From: Herbaspirillum sp. RV1423
GTDB taxonomy: Bacteria > Pseudomonadota > Gammaproteobacteria > Burkholderiales > Burkholderiaceae_D
NCBI RefSeq assembly: GCF_000577615.1
Contig: NZ_CBXX010000027.1
Location: forward strand, 1-64,000
Direction: 5' to 3'
Length of the DNA stretch: 64,000 nt
The notes below the pieces were generated by a model, which was given only the letters and a program-made list of their open reading frames with translations, ran no database searches and was not told the DNA's origin. This document shows positions 46,889 to 56,208 of the stretch, piece by piece (positions within the stretch are counted from its first letter, which is position 1; every line of letters begins with the position of its first letter). The translations under genes and the position numbers were made by a program.

Positions 46889-47434
46889 ATGGAAATGATT
46901 AGCGAACGCATCGTCCCCGCACTACGCCAGGCCGTCTGGGAAGCGCTGAACGCGCCCGAAACCCTGCGCGGCTGCATCGCCGGCTGCGAGAAGCTGGAAC
47001 TGGTCGGCGAGAACGAATACGACGTCGCCATGGCGATCAAGATCGGCCCGGTGGCGGCAAAGTTCAAGGGCAGGATGACGCTCAGGGACATCGTCGCGCC
47101 GGATGCCTACGCCATCGTCTTCGAAGGGCAGGGCGGCATGGCCGGTTTCGCCAAGGGGACGGCGTCCGTGAAGCTGGCCGAGCCCGCCGAAGGCGAGGGC
47201 ACGCTGCTGCAATACGAAGTGCGTGCACAGGTCGGCGGCAAGCTGGCGCAACTCGGCGCACGCCTCATCGACAGCTCGGCCAAAAAGATGGCCGACGACT
47301 TCTTCGCACGCTTCGTCAAGGTATTCGACCCTGCCGCCGAAGCGCCCGATGTCGCGGCCGAAACACCTCCCGCCGACGCGCCAGCGAAGGCGCCCGGAGC
47401 CGTCAGGAGCATGTGGTCGCGCATGACGCGTTGA
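46889..47434 (+). CDS. CoxG-like SRPBCC protein
   Basis: 181 residues. SRPBCC/CoxG fold (about 1-145: LRGCIAGCEKLELVGENEYDVAMAIKIGP, then FKGRMTL and YEVRAQVGGKLAQLGARLID), followed by an Ala/Pro-rich tail ending in a basic stretch. CoxG proteins accompany molybdenum hydroxylases of the CO dehydrogenase type and help membrane association or maturation. AAGGAG lies upstream of the ATG. Confidence 0.85.
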   Translation: MEMISERIVPALRQAVWEALNAPETLRGCIAGCEKLELVGENEYDVAMAIKIGPVAAKFKGRMTLRDIVAPDAYAIVFEGQGGMAGFAKGTASVKLAEPAEGEGTLLQYEVRAQVGGKLAQLGARLIDSSAKKMADDFFARFVKVFDPAAEAPDVAAETPPADAPAKAPGAVRSMWSRMTR

Positions 47435-47506
47435 GCCCGGCGCCTTCCCCTCCTACGCAGCAAGCAGCACCCGCAGTTCAACCTTACGCCACGAACAGGA
47501 ATGAAG

Positions 47507-48682
47507 ATGAATAAATCTGCTGAAGTGAAGTCGATGCTGGTCGCCATCGGCGCCATGGTGGTTTGCCTCAATGCGATGGCTGATGTGAAGATCGGCTTGT
47601 CGGGTCCGTTCTCAGGCCCGATGGCCGCCGACGGCCAGGAGTACATCGACGGCTTCGGCCTGGCCGTGGAGCAGTTGGGCGGCAAGCTCGGCGGCCAGCC
47701 GGTCACGGTGCTGCAAGGCGATGACCAGATGAAGCCGGACGTGGGCTCCCAGGTCATGCGCAAATTCATCGAGCTCGACCGCGTCGATGCCATCGTCGGC
47801 CTGGGTTATTCCAACATCATCATGGCCAACCTGCGCCGCCTGAAGGAGTCGGGCGTGGTGTCGATCGCGGTGGCCGGCGGCCCTTCGCCGATGGCCGGCG
47901 CGGAATGCGGCGCCAACGTGTTTTCCATCGCCTATCCCAATGACGGCTCGGGCGAGGCCATCGGCAAGCTGATGCAGGACAGGGGCTACAAGAACGTCTA
48001 TCTGATGGGGCCCAATTACCAGGCCGGCAAGGACATGCTGGCCGGCTTCAAGCGCTGGTACAAGGGCGGCATCGCCGCCGAGGTTTACACCCAGATCAAC
48101 CAGACCGACTATTCGGCTGAAATCACGCAACTGCAGATGAGCAAGATGGACGCCATCTTCATGTTCTATCCGGGCAGCATGGGCGTGAACTTTACCAAGC
48201 AGCTCAAGCAGGCCGGCGTGATCGGCAAGGTGCCGGTGTACTCCACCTTCACCGTTGACGGCACCAACCTGCCGGCGCTGCGCGAGGCGGCCGTGGGCGT
48301 CGTCAGCGGCAATACCTGGAATCCGGCGCTGGACAATCCCGCCAACGCGAAATTCGTCAAGGCCTTCGAAGCCAAGTACAAGCGCATGCCCAGCACCTAT
48401 GCCGCCAACGCCTACGACGCGGCCTACCTGCTGGATGTGGCGGTACGCAAGGTCAATGGCAACACCGGCGACAAGGCGGCCTTCGCCGCCGCGGTCAAGG
48501 CCGCAGGCGCCGAATTCAAGTCCGTGCGCGGACCGTTCCGCTTCAATACCAACAACATGCCCATCGAGAATTACTACGCCTTCGAGATCGTCAAGGAAGG
48601 CGGCCAGGTCAAGGGCAAGCTGGTGGCCACGCCGCTGGTGGACCACAAGGATGCCTATGTCGGCGCCTGTCCGTTGAAGTGA
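47507..48682 (+). CDS. Branched-chain-type ABC transporter substrate-binding protein
   Basis: 391 residues from the ATG at 47507 (AGGA six bases upstream; the ATG at 47501 directly abuts it). Signal peptide ending at NAMA, then DVKIGLSGPFSGPMAADGQEY, the LivJ-type (periplasmic binding type 1) start. It binds the substrate for the LivHMGF proteins encoded next. Such aromatic-catabolic Liv systems commonly import aromatic or heteroaromatic acids; the ligand here is unknown. Confidence 0.9.
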   Translation: MNKSAEVKSMLVAIGAMVVCLNAMADVKIGLSGPFSGPMAADGQEYIDGFGLAVEQLGGKLGGQPVTVLQGDDQMKPDVGSQVMRKFIELDRVDAIVGLGYSNIIMANLRRLKESGVVSIAVAGGPSPMAGAECGANVFSIAYPNDGSGEAIGKLMQDRGYKNVYLMGPNYQAGKDMLAGFKRWYKGGIAAEVYTQINQTDYSAEITQLQMSKMDAIFMFYPGSMGVNFTKQLKQAGVIGKVPVYSTFTVDGTNLPALREAAVGVVSGNTWNPALDNPANAKFVKAFEAKYKRMPSTYAANAYDAAYLLDVAVRKVNGNTGDKAAFAAAVKAAGAEFKSVRGPFRFNTNNMPIENYYAFEIVKEGGQVKGKLVATPLVDHKDAYVGACPLK

Positions 48683-48694
48683 GCGGAGCCTGCC

Positions 48695-49603
48695 ATGCTA
48701 CTGTTCGCGCAATTGCTCAACGGGCTGCAATACGGGGTCCTGCTGTTCCTGCTGGCAGCCGGCCTGACCCTGGTGTTCGGCATCATGAGCTTCGTCAACC
48801 TGGCCCACGGTTCGCTGTACATGATGGGCGCCTACATCGCGGCTTCGGTCGCCAACGCCACCGGCAGTTTCATGCTGGGGCTGGTCGCCGCGCTGGCCGG
48901 CTGCCTGGCCATCGGCGTGGCGCTGGAGCGCGTGGCGGTGGCGCGCCTGTATGGCAAGGACCACCTGAACCATGTGCTGGCGACCTTCGGCATGATCATG
49001 TTCTTCAATGAACTGTCGTCCATGCTATGGGGCAAGCAGCCGCTGTTCGTCTCGGTGCCGGAATTCCTCGACGGCAGCATCGATCTGTTCGGCATGGCTT
49101 ACCCGCTGTACCGCTTCGCCGTGATCGCCGTGGGCCTGCTGGTCGCGGTGCTCTGCTATTGGATGATTCACCGGACGCGCCTGGGCATGCTCATCCGCGC
49201 CGGCGCCAACAATGCCGCGATGGTCGGCGCGCTGGGCATCAACATCAAGTTCCTCAATGCCTTGTTGTTCGCGGTCGGCGCGGCGTTGGCCGGATTGGCC
49301 GGCGCCGTGGCAGGCCCGATCCTGTCGGTGCAGGTGGGCATGGGCGAGCCGGTCCTGATCGCCACCTTCGTGGTGATCGTCATCGGCGGCATCGGCTCGG
49401 TCAAGGGCGCATTTTATTCGGCCCTGATTGTCGGTGTGGTCGACACCATGGGACGGGCCTTCCTGCCCATGGTCCTGCGTGAAATGGTCAGCCGCCAGTT
49501 GGCCGATGCGGCCGGCCCGGCGCTGGCTTCCCTTTTGATCTACCTGCTGATGGCGACCGTACTGGCGTTGCGTCCGCAGGGCCTTTTCGTGGCCAAGCGA
49601 TGA
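48695..49603 (+). CDS. ABC transporter permease, LivH type
   Basis: 302 residues, about eight helices, opening LLNGLQYGVLLFLLAAGLTLVFGIM with the conserved NLAHGSLYMMGAY segment of LivH. Forms the heterodimeric channel with the LivM-type permease whose gene overlaps it by 4 bp. Confidence 0.92.
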   Translation: MLLFAQLLNGLQYGVLLFLLAAGLTLVFGIMSFVNLAHGSLYMMGAYIAASVANATGSFMLGLVAALAGCLAIGVALERVAVARLYGKDHLNHVLATFGMIMFFNELSSMLWGKQPLFVSVPEFLDGSIDLFGMAYPLYRFAVIAVGLLVAVLCYWMIHRTRLGMLIRAGANNAAMVGALGINIKFLNALLFAVGAALAGLAGAVAGPILSVQVGMGEPVLIATFVVIVIGGIGSVKGAFYSALIVGVVDTMGRAFLPMVLREMVSRQLADAAGPALASLLIYLLMATVLALRPQGLFVAKR

Positions 49604-50613
49604 ATCCTATTCTGTCCCGTCCCAGCCAGTGGTTGCCGCTGTTGCTGCTGCTGGCCTTCCTGTTCGTTCCGCCGGCAGCCGCCGCGCTGGGGGCGCAATT
49701 CTATGTCGGTTTCCTGGCGCGCATCCTGGTGTACGCATTGGCCGCCAGCGCCCTCAACCTGGTGCTGGGCTACGCCGGCCTGATCGGCTTCGGCCATGCG
49801 CTGTTCGTCGGCCTGGGCGCCTATTGCGTATCGCTGGCGTCGCTGGCCGGGGTGGAGTCGGCCTGGCCGCAGTTGCTTCTGGTGCTGCTCTCGTGCGCCT
49901 GTACGGGACTTGTCACCGGCGCCATCAGCCTGCGTACGCGCGGCATCGGCTTCATCATGATCACCTTGGCGTTTTCGCAGATGGGTTATTTCGTCTTCGT
50001 CAGCCTGAAGCAGTTCGGCGGCGACGACGGCATGTCCATCATCGCTACCAGCCGGCTGGGAGCGGGCATCGACCTGGGGGCGGCCACGCCGTTGTTCTAC
50101 GCCGCCTGGCTGGTGCTGGCCGCCACGCTGCTGTGGATGCACAAGCTGCGCAGCGCGCCTTTCGGCATGGCCCTGCGCGGCTCGCGCCAGAACCTGGCGC
50201 GGGTCAATGCGTTGGGCTTTCCCGCCAAGCGCTTCCAACTGATCGTCTATGTGATATCGGCCGTGCTGTGCGGCTTATCCGGCTTCCTGCTGGCCAACCT
50301 GAACGCCTATGCGTCTCCCGGCCTGATGAGCTGGCAAGTCTCGGGCGAGCTGATCGTGATGGTGGTGATGGGCGGCATGGGAACGGTATTCGGTCCGTTG
50401 CTTGGGGCGCTCGCCTTCATCGGCATCGAAGAAATCATGAAGTCTTATACCGACCATTGGATGCTGGTGTTCGGCCCCATGATCGTGGTGATCGCGCTGG
50501 CCGGTCGCGATGGTCTGATGGGCGCGCTGGTCTGGCTCGATGCTTGGCGCTCGCGCCCGGCGCGCAAGGCGGCAATCGGCAACATCGCTCCGGCCAACGG
50601 AGGCGAACGATGA
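49600..50613 (+). CDS. ABC transporter permease, LivM type
   Basis: 337 residues, about ten helices; ALNLVLGYAGLIGFGHALFVGLGAY and RTRGIGFIMITLAFSQ are LivM family segments. ATGA overlap with the LivH-type gene and 4-bp overlap with the LivG-type gene. Inner-membrane partner of LivH. Confidence 0.92.
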   Translation: MNPILSRPSQWLPLLLLLAFLFVPPAAAALGAQFYVGFLARILVYALAASALNLVLGYAGLIGFGHALFVGLGAYCVSLASLAGVESAWPQLLLVLLSCACTGLVTGAISLRTRGIGFIMITLAFSQMGYFVFVSLKQFGGDDGMSIIATSRLGAGIDLGAATPLFYAAWLVLAATLLWMHKLRSAPFGMALRGSRQNLARVNALGFPAKRFQLIVYVISAVLCGLSGFLLANLNAYASPGLMSWQVSGELIVMVVMGGMGTVFGPLLGALAFIGIEEIMKSYTDHWMLVFGPMIVVIALAGRDGLMGALVWLDAWRSRPARKAAIGNIAPANGGER

Positions 50614-51380
50614 TCGGCTTGCGTACCCAAGGCTTGACCAAGCGCTTCGGCGGCCTGCTGGTCACCGACGATGTCTCGCTGGATATCCGCCCCGGCGAGC
50701 TGCATGCCATCATCGGACCCAATGGCGCCGGCAAGACCACGCTGGTCAATCAGCTCTCCGGCGAACTGCGGCCCGACGCCGGCGCAGTCTGGCTCGGCGA
50801 TGAGGATGTCACCGCGGTTCCGCTGCACGGGCGCGCCTGCCGCGGCTTGCTGCGTTCTTACCAGATCACGTCCATCTTCGAGGAATTCACCGTGCTGGAG
50901 AACGCCGTGCTGGCCGCAATCGGCGCCAAGGGCGGCGGCTATGGCTTCTGGCGCGCGATGATGGGGCAGGAGGACGCCCGTCGCCAGGCCGAGGACGCCC
51001 TGCACGCAACGCGCCTGGAAGCGCGCCGCGATGCGGCCGCCGGCGAACTCGGCTATGGCGAACGACGCCAGTTGGAGCTGGCCATGGCGTTGGCGGCGCA
51101 GCCGCGGCTGCTGTTGCTGGACGAGCCGATGGCCGGCATGAGCATCGAAGAATCGGCGGCGGTGGTACAACTCTTGCAATCGCTCAAGGGGCGCTATTCG
51201 ATGTTGCTTATCGAACACGACATGGATGCCGTGTTCGCCCTGGCCGACCGCATCACGGTACTGGTATCGGGGCGCGCCGCCTTCTGCGGCACCCCCGACG
51301 AGATTCGCAACCATCCTGAAGTCCGCGCCATCTACCTGGGCGATGAACAAGGTGAATTCACGGGAGTCGCCCATGGCTGA
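50610..51380 (+). CDS. ABC transporter ATPase, LivG type
   Basis: 256 residues from the ATG at 50610. Walker A GPNGAGKTT, Walker B LLLLDEPMAGMS and the switch His in IEHDMDAVF are canonical; the signature region is ELGYGERRQLELAMALA as in LivG. Energises the importer together with the LivF-type ATPase. The last 8 bp overlap the next gene. Confidence 0.92.
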   Translation: MIGLRTQGLTKRFGGLLVTDDVSLDIRPGELHAIIGPNGAGKTTLVNQLSGELRPDAGAVWLGDEDVTAVPLHGRACRGLLRSYQITSIFEEFTVLENAVLAAIGAKGGGYGFWRAMMGQEDARRQAEDALHATRLEARRDAAAGELGYGERRQLELAMALAAQPRLLLLDEPMAGMSIEESAAVVQLLQSLKGRYSMLLIEHDMDAVFALADRITVLVSGRAAFCGTPDEIRNHPEVRAIYLGDEQGEFTGVAHG

Positions 51381-52083
51381 ACTGTTAGGCATTCGCGGCT
51401 TGCAAGCCGCTTACGGACAAGCCCAGGCCTTGTTCGATATCTCGCTGGAGCTGGCCGAAGGGGAGGTGATCACTTTGCTGGGGCGCAACGGCATGGGGCG
51501 CTCCACTACCGTCAAATGCCTGTTCGGCCTGTTGCCGGCCAAGGCCGGCAGCATCAGTTTCGGCGGCGAGCGCATCGAGCGCCTGCCCTGCCATGAAGTC
51601 GCGCGGCGCGGGCTGGGGCTGGTGCCGGAAGGGCGGCAGATCTTCGCCGACCTGACGGTGGAAGAGAACCTGGTCGCCACCGCGCGCGCCGGTTGCGGAA
51701 AACAGCGCCGCTGGAACCTGAAGCGCGTCTATGAATTCTTTCCGCGCCTGGCCGAGCGGCGCCAGAACATGGGGGCGCAGCTCTCCGGCGGCGAGCAGCA
51801 GATGCTGGCAATCTCGCGGGCGCTGATGACAAATCCTTCGCTGCTGGTGCTGGACGAAGCCACGGAAGGCCTGGCGCCGGTAGCGCGCGCCGACATCTGG
51901 CGCGCGCTGCATGAATTGAAGCGCGAAGGCTTGTCGATGATCGTCATCGACAAGAACATCCAGTCGCTGATGACGCTGGCCGATCGCCATTACGTCATCG
52001 AAAAGGGCCGTGTGGCCTGGAGCGGCGGCTCGCAGCAATTGCGCGACGACCCGGCGCTGGTGCATCGTTACATGGGGGTCTAG
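51373..52083 (+). CDS. ABC transporter ATPase, LivF type, with Walker A Lys replaced by Arg
   Basis: 236 residues. Signature LSGGEQQMLAISRALM and Walker B LLVLDEATEGLAP are intact. The Walker A reads GRNGMGRST, so the essential Lys is Arg43. The switch position is IDKNIQ rather than His, usual for LivF. ATP hydrolysis may be carried mainly by the LivG-type partner, giving an asymmetric dimer. Confidence 0.9.
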   Translation: MAELLGIRGLQAAYGQAQALFDISLELAEGEVITLLGRNGMGRSTTVKCLFGLLPAKAGSISFGGERIERLPCHEVARRGLGLVPEGRQIFADLTVEENLVATARAGCGKQRRWNLKRVYEFFPRLAERRQNMGAQLSGGEQQMLAISRALMTNPSLLVLDEATEGLAPVARADIWRALHELKREGLSMIVIDKNIQSLMTLADRHYVIEKGRVAWSGGSQQLRDDPALVHRYMGV

Positions 52084-52172
52084 CTGCCGCGTGTGTTGCG
52101 CCGCAGCTTTCACCGGCGCGCGGTAACTGTTAGTTTTTTGGGTTTCACGGTTTTGACTGTATCGGAATTTGC

Positions 52173-53078
52173 ATGAAGGCTTCCGGCTTCCACTATGCCC
52201 GTCCCTCTTCGGTCGAAGAGGCTTGCGCGCTGCTGGCCGAATATGGCGGCGACGCCCGCATTCTGGCCGGCGGCCAGAGTATGTTCGCCACCCTCAACCT
52301 GCGTCTGTCGGCGCCGGCCTTGTTGATCGACATCAACCGCATCGAGTCGCTCAAGGGCATCGTGGTGGCCGAAGATGGCAGCTACGTGCGCATCGGCGCG
52401 CTGGTGCGCCATGCCGAAACCGCAGCGTCGATCGAGGTGGCGCGCCACCTGCCGCTCATTGCCATGGCGATGCGCCACGTCGCGCATCCGGCCGTGCGCA
52501 ACCGCGGCACCACCTGCGGCAGTCTGGCGCTGGCCGATCCCTCGGCCGAGATGCCGGCCTGCGCCGTTACGCTCGATGCATTGCTGATCTTGCAAAGTCG
52601 CGATGGAGGCGTGCGCCAAGTGCCGGCCGTGGATTATTTCTTCGGCCTGTATGAAACCGCGCGGCGCGACGACGAAATGCTGGTGGAGGTGTTGTATCCC
52701 TCGTGCCTGGAGGATGAGGTCTGCGGCTTCGATGAGCTGAGCCGCCGCCATGGCGATTTCGCCATGGTCGGTGTGGCGGCGAGGGCCAGTTTCAATGAAG
52801 GCGTCATCAGCAATCTGCGTCTGACCACCTTCGCCACCGATCCCCGGCCCATCCTCTCGGAAGCCGCCGCCGCGCTGGCCGAAGGCCAGGCCTGGAGCGA
52901 GGCATTGGGCGAGGCCGTCGCCGAGGCCGCGGTGGCCGAACTCAATCCCGACGAAAACCATTTCGGCAGCCCGGCCGTCAAGCGCCTGCAGGCGCGCGCC
53001 ATGATCCGCCGCGTGCTGTCGTCCACCTTCAATGTTCCCCGCCAGCCTGCCGCCACTATCGGAGTCACTCATGGATGA
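52173..53078 (+). CDS. Molybdenum hydroxylase, FAD-binding medium subunit (CoxM-like)
   Basis: 301 residues. FAD contacts: ILAGGQSMFATLNLR (about 30-44) and TTCGSLALADPSAEMPA (about 111-127), the two glycine-rich motifs of the CoxM/XdhA FAD subunits. It passes electrons from the iron-sulfur subunit to an acceptor. An 89-bp gap with an AT-rich stretch separates it from the transporter genes; a separate promoter is possible but no clear boxes are seen. Its stop overlaps the small-subunit start. Confidence 0.92.
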   Translation: MKASGFHYARPSSVEEACALLAEYGGDARILAGGQSMFATLNLRLSAPALLIDINRIESLKGIVVAEDGSYVRIGALVRHAETAASIEVARHLPLIAMAMRHVAHPAVRNRGTTCGSLALADPSAEMPACAVTLDALLILQSRDGGVRQVPAVDYFFGLYETARRDDEMLVEVLYPSCLEDEVCGFDELSRRHGDFAMVGVAARASFNEGVISNLRLTTFATDPRPILSEAAAALAEGQAWSEALGEAVAEAAVAELNPDENHFGSPAVKRLQARAMIRRVLSSTFNVPRQPAATIGVTHG

Positions 53079-53574
53079 CGCGCTCATCGCCACCGATATC
53101 GTCACCGATGTCGCTGAAATTTCCTTCATCCTCAATGGCCGGCCTGCCGCCCATAGCGTGCCGGTGCGCCGCAACCTGGTCGATTTCCTGCGCCAGGACC
53201 TGGGCCTGACGGCCGCGCACGTCGGCTGCGAAGCCGGCGTGTGCGGCGCCTGCAATGTGCGTGTCGACGGCGCCGTGGTGCGCGGCTGCCTGATGCTGGC
53301 GGTGCAGGTTGACGGGTTGGAAGTGGACACCATCGAAGGCTTGTCCGATTCCGGCGAGATCGCCGGCCTGCAGCGCGCCTTCGTCGCCCGCAACGCCATG
53401 CAGTGCGGTTTTTGCACGCCGGGGATGCTGATGACCGCGTGCGAACTGCTTAAGCATAACAACTGCCCCAGCCGTGAAGAGATCCGCGACGCCATCTCCG
53501 GCAATTATTGCCGGTGTACGGGTTATCAGGCCATTGTCGACGCCATCGAGACCGCCAGCGGGGAGCAGCCATGA
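53071..53574 (+). CDS. Molybdenum hydroxylase, [2Fe-2S] small subunit (CoxS-like)
   Basis: 167 residues from the ATG at 53071. The plant-type cluster is bound by C53, C58, C61 and C73; the second cluster by C112, C115, C147 and C149 (QCGFCTPG and YCRCTGY). It carries electrons between the molybdenum and FAD subunits. Overlaps both neighbours by 4-8 bp. Confidence 0.94.
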   Translation: MDDALIATDIVTDVAEISFILNGRPAAHSVPVRRNLVDFLRQDLGLTAAHVGCEAGVCGACNVRVDGAVVRGCLMLAVQVDGLEVDTIEGLSDSGEIAGLQRAFVARNAMQCGFCTPGMLMTACELLKHNNCPSREEIRDAISGNYCRCTGYQAIVDAIETASGEQP

Positions 53575-55982
53575 AGGACACTGCGCGCCAGGCCGAAGGC
53601 CAGTGGATAGGCCGCAGCGTCGCCCGTCCCGATGCCGAGCGTTTCGTCGCCGGACGCGGACGCTACCTCGACGATATTGCGCTGGCCGGCATGCAGCATG
53701 TGGCGTTTTATCGCAGCCCTTTCGCTCGTGCGCGCTTCCATTCGCTCAATGTGGACAACGCCGCGGCCATGCCGGGCGTGCTGGCGGTGTTCACCGGGGC
53801 CGACCTGGCCCGGGTGTGCGCATCGTGGACCACGCGCTTTGCGATGTGGCCATCGCATGTGTCGGCCCCGCAGAATCCGCTGGCCATCGATGAAGCGTAT
53901 TGGCAGGGCGAGGCGGTGGTGGCGGTAGTCGCCGCGACCCGTGCCCAGGCGGAGGATGCGCTGGAGGCCATCGAGATCGATTGGGAAGAAGGAGAGCCGG
54001 TGGTGGATGCCGCCGCCGCCCTGGAGCCGGGTGCCAGGCCCTGCCACCCGGCCATTCAGCACAATCTGGCGCTGGATCGCAACACCAGCAAGGGCGACCT
54101 GGACGCCGCTTTCGGCGGTGCGGCGCATGTGGCCGGCCGGCGTTTCGAATTCGGCCGCCAGACCGGCGTGCCGCTGGAGCCGCGCGGCATCCTGGCCAGC
54201 TTCGACCGGCGCACCGGCGAGCTGGAGGTCTACCAGTCGCACCAGGTGCCGTTCCAGATGCAGGACATCTTCGCCACCCAGCTCAACCTGCCGTTGGACA
54301 AGGTCCGGGTGATGAGCCCGGATGTGGGAGGCGCTTTCGGCATCAAGCTGCACGCCTACGCCGACGAGATCGCCGTGGCCGCCATCGCCATGTTGCTGGG
54401 GCGGCCGGTCAAGTTCCAGGCCGACCGGCTGGAGTCGTTCGTGTCCGACGTGCATGCCCGCGATGCCAGCGCGCAGGCGCGCCTGGCAGTGGATGCCGAC
54501 GGCCGCATCCGCGGATTGGACGTGGATTTGCTGTTCTGTTTCGGCGCCGTCTCGGCCTATCCTCGCTCCAGCATCGGTGAAGCCTTGCAGGCGCTGGACC
54601 TGTGCGGTTCGGCCTACCAGGTGCCGGCGTTTCGCGGCCGCGTGCGCGGCGCCTTCGTCAACAAGGTGCCCACCGGCGCCTATCGGGCGGTCGGCCAACC
54701 GATCGCCAGCGCCATCATCGAACAGTTGCTTGACGACGCGGCTGCCGGCATCGGCATCGACCCGGTGGAAATCCGCCGCAAGAACCATCTGCCCGCACGT
54801 CCCGATGACGCGCCGCTGCTGCCGTCGGCCGCCGGTATTCCGCTCGGCCCCTTGTCGCTGGATGCCTGCCTCGACCAGCTCTTGACGAACATGGATTACA
54901 GCGGCCTGCGCCTGGCCCAGGATAGCTTGCGCGGCAAAGGCATCTACCGCGGTATCGGGCTGTGCACCTTCGTTGAACTGACCGGCGTGGGCGCCGGGCT
55001 GTACGGTCCCAACCAGGTGCGCGTGGCGGGAAAGGAGGGCGTTCGCCTGACGTTGCAGCCGTCGGGAAAGATCGTGTGCCGCACCAGCGCTACCGATCAG
55101 GGCCAGGGGACGCGCACCGGCCTGACCCAGATCATCGCCCAGGCCATGGGAACGTCGCTGGACGACGTGGCGGTGGCGGCCGGCGACACCGGACGCGATC
55201 CGCTGGGTGGCGGGGCCTGGGCTTCGCGCGGCATTTCGCTGGCCGGCGAAGCCGCCTTGCTGGCTGCGGCGCAGTTGCGCGCCAACATCCTGGCCATCGC
55301 CGCGTCCCTGGCGGGCATTGACGCCGCCACGCTCGGCATCGAAGACGGCGTGGTGGTCGATGGCGAAGGCCTGCGCCTCTACACGCTGCAGGAGATCGCG
55401 CTGCGCGCGCACTATGATTCCACCGGCATCAAGCTGTCGAGCATTCCCGAGATGAGCGTCGAGCGCAGCTACGCGCCCGCCGGCAAACCATATTTCGCTG
55501 CCAACGGCATCCAGGCCGCGCATGTCGAAGTCGACATCGAGACCGGCCTGGTCAAGGTGCTGGATGTCTGGGTGGTGGAAGACTGCGGACGCATCGTCAA
55601 TCCGCTGCTGACGGACGAGCAGGTGCGCGGCGGGGTGGTGCAGGGCATAGGCGCCGCGCTCTACGAGCATTGCATCTACTCCGACACCGGCCAGATGAGC
55701 AATGCCTCACTGGCCGACTATCTGATCCCCATGGCCTCGGAGATGCCGCAGATCCATGTCGGCCACGTCAGTACGCCCGAGCGTGAAACCAGCCTGGGCG
55801 CCAAGGGCGTGGGCGAGGCCGGCACCGTGGGCGCGATCGGCGCGATCTGGTGCGCCGTCAACGATGCGTTGCGGCCGACTTCGCAGGCGGTGTGGCGCCA
55901 GCCGTTCACGCCGGCGCATGTGCTGGATGTGCTTCATCATTCCGAAGCACGCCAGCAGCCGGTCAAGATGCGCCCGTTCTGA
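53571..55982 (+). CDS. Molybdenum hydroxylase, large catalytic subunit (CoxL/XdhB-type, not CO dehydrogenase)
   Basis: 803 residues from the ATG at 53571. Catalytic base E749 in GAKGVGEAGTVGA, molybdopterin contacts QGQGTRTGLTQIIAQ and GGAFGIK. The active-site loop reads PTGAYRAVGQP (near Y371), not AYRCSFR of form I CO dehydrogenase, so the selenium/copper-binding Cys is absent and the enzyme should hydroxylate a carbon next to nitrogen in a heterocycle or an aldehyde. Last gene before a strong terminator. Its cofactor is probably installed by the XdhC protein encoded at 59478. Confidence 0.93.
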   Translation: MKDTARQAEGQWIGRSVARPDAERFVAGRGRYLDDIALAGMQHVAFYRSPFARARFHSLNVDNAAAMPGVLAVFTGADLARVCASWTTRFAMWPSHVSAPQNPLAIDEAYWQGEAVVAVVAATRAQAEDALEAIEIDWEEGEPVVDAAAALEPGARPCHPAIQHNLALDRNTSKGDLDAAFGGAAHVAGRRFEFGRQTGVPLEPRGILASFDRRTGELEVYQSHQVPFQMQDIFATQLNLPLDKVRVMSPDVGGAFGIKLHAYADEIAVAAIAMLLGRPVKFQADRLESFVSDVHARDASAQARLAVDADGRIRGLDVDLLFCFGAVSAYPRSSIGEALQALDLCGSAYQVPAFRGRVRGAFVNKVPTGAYRAVGQPIASAIIEQLLDDAAAGIGIDPVEIRRKNHLPARPDDAPLLPSAAGIPLGPLSLDACLDQLLTNMDYSGLRLAQDSLRGKGIYRGIGLCTFVELTGVGAGLYGPNQVRVAGKEGVRLTLQPSGKIVCRTSATDQGQGTRTGLTQIIAQAMGTSLDDVAVAAGDTGRDPLGGGAWASRGISLAGEAALLAAAQLRANILAIAASLAGIDAATLGIEDGVVVDGEGLRLYTLQEIALRAHYDSTGIKLSSIPEMSVERSYAPAGKPYFAANGIQAAHVEVDIETGLVKVLDVWVVEDCGRIVNPLLTDEQVRGGVVQGIGAALYEHCIYSDTGQMSNASLADYLIPMASEMPQIHVGHVSTPERETSLGAKGVGEAGTVGAIGAIWCAVNDALRPTSQAVWRQPFTPAHVLDVLHHSEARQQPVKMRPF

Positions 55983-56005
55983 GGGCCGTTGCCAGGCTGT
56001 TGCGC

Positions 56006-56032
56006 AGCGCCGGCTTGCCGGCGCTTTTTTTT
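56006..56032 (+). terminator. Intrinsic terminator of the Rieske/molybdenum hydroxylase operon
   Basis: AGCGCCGGC pairs with GCCGGCGCT in a 9-bp GC-rich stem with a very short loop, followed by eight T. It lies 24 bp after the large-subunit stop. Confidence 0.9.
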
Positions 56033-56061
56033 GCCTGTTCAGGGCATTCCGGCGCGCCCAT

Positions 56062-56092
56062 AAAAAAACGGGACATGCATTGGCATGCCCCG
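56062..56092 (-). terminator. Intrinsic terminator of the porin gene
   Basis: On the minus strand a 10-bp stem (CGGGGCATGC with GCATGTCCCG, one G-U) is followed by seven T. It lies 116 bp after the porin stop. Confidence 0.8.
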
Positions 56093-56208
56093 CAAAAGAG
56101 GGACCTCAAAACAAACGAAAAAACTACCGGTGCTGCCGTGCTGCTTGCTCCCGCCGCTGCGGTCGCGGCCAGCCATGCGGGATGGCGGGCCTTGCCGCAG
56201 CAGCCGGT

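Noticed and set aside
52173..55982. Aerobic CO dehydrogenase (coxMSL)
   Set aside because: The large subunit lacks the AYRCSFR active-site loop and the context is aromatic catabolism.
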